Shown piece by piece: positions 36,601-36,673 of a stretch of 36,673 nt of DNA. The notes under the pieces were generated by a model. The model had not been told where the DNA came from. It was given only the letters and a program-made list of their open reading frames with translations, and ran no database searches. This stretch comes from an uncultured Erysipelotrichaceae bacterium (GTDB taxonomy: Bacteria > Bacillota_I > Bacilli_A > Erysipelotrichales > Erysipelotrichaceae), in the NCBI GenBank assembly GCA_949744505.1, contig CATJXY010000046.1, positions 1-36,673 on the forward strand, in the 5' to 3' direction. How positions within the stretch are numbered: the first letter of the stretch is position 1; each line of letters starts with the position of its first letter. The position numbers and the translations under genes were made by a program.

Positions 36601-36673
36601 TATTTTTTCTCCTTATAAAAGCGGTATGCTCCTCCACCCTCTCTTTTAACTTCATACATCGTATCATCAGCCA
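36600..36673 (-). CDS. C-terminus of a GGDEF-type protein (partial)
   Basis: Only the last 23 full codons are in the window. They read ADDTMYEVK followed by REGGGAYRFYKEKK, matching the end of GGDEF diguanylate cyclase domains (A-D-x-A/T-M-Y-x-x-K-x-x-G). The TAA stop shares its last A with the ATG of the HPt gene. The catalytic GGDEF motif itself is beyond the window edge, so activity is unknown. The gene is cut at its 5' side. Confidence 0.75.
   Translation of the reverse strand, partial: ADDTMYEVKREGGGAYRFYKEKK

Overview
The window is AT-rich DNA from a low-GC Gram-positive bacterium. The housekeeping genes (ligA, a CamS-type lipoprotein, gatCAB, pcrA, an RlmD-type methyltransferase with a Firmicutes-style C-terminal extension), the strong AGGAGG ribosome binding sites and the style of the proteins fit Firmicutes. 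An Erysipelotrichia-like bacterium (Solobacterium/Bulleidia type) is my best guess, but this is an inference from protein style and not from a marker gene. Almost everything from 292 to 33392 runs on the minus strand. Only 33535-36203 runs on the plus strand.

Region 1 (1-about 13200) is an accessory defence island. It starts with a palindrome-rich non-coding stretch and a small TnpV-type transposon gene, which suggests the edge of an integrative or mobilizable element. Next comes a tightly packed operon read from right to left: a Cro/C1-type regulator, a SNF2-like helicase with a PLD-like N-terminus, a zinc-ribbon protein, an unrecognised protein, a DUF4391 protein, a protein with a HEPN-like RNGVSH motif, a type III Mod methyltransferase, an Abi-C-like protein, and a type III Res helicase-nuclease. 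Stop and start codons touch or overlap at mod/abi (TAATG), abi/res (GTGA) and HEPN-like/mod (TAA directly followed by ATG). The Mod/Res core is therefore translationally linked to two putative abortive-infection genes, with a second remodeller module upstream. I do not recognise this exact gene set as a named defence system, and it is the best candidate for a new system here.

Region 2 (13250-21981) is a core operon. From an extended -10 promoter upstream of ligA it runs ligA, CamS-like lipoprotein, gatC, gatA, gatB, a membrane-anchored protein of unknown function, a terminator/attenuator, and an rlmD-like rRNA methyltransferase.

Region 3 (22037-31180) is a sugar-transport cassette with its own regulation. 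A 920-residue LevR-type sigma-54 activator lies upstream of a mannose-family PTS (EIIA, EIIB, EIIC, EIID), followed by rpoN (sigma-54 itself) and a TIM-barrel sugar isomerase/epimerase. A textbook -24/-12 promoter (GG-N10-GC) lies directly in front of EIIA. The activator, the sigma factor, the target promoter and the transport genes are thus all in one block. A MATE exporter follows. The block lies between pcrA and ligA, which are often adjacent in Firmicutes.

Region 4 (31185-36673) holds pcrA and, divergently, a SAM methyltransferase, an RluA-type pseudouridine synthase and a VanY-type D,D-carboxypeptidase. These converge on an HPt phosphotransfer protein. The last bases encode the C-terminus of a GGDEF-type protein that is cut by the window edge and translationally coupled to the HPt gene. 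No tRNA, rRNA or CRISPR array was seen.
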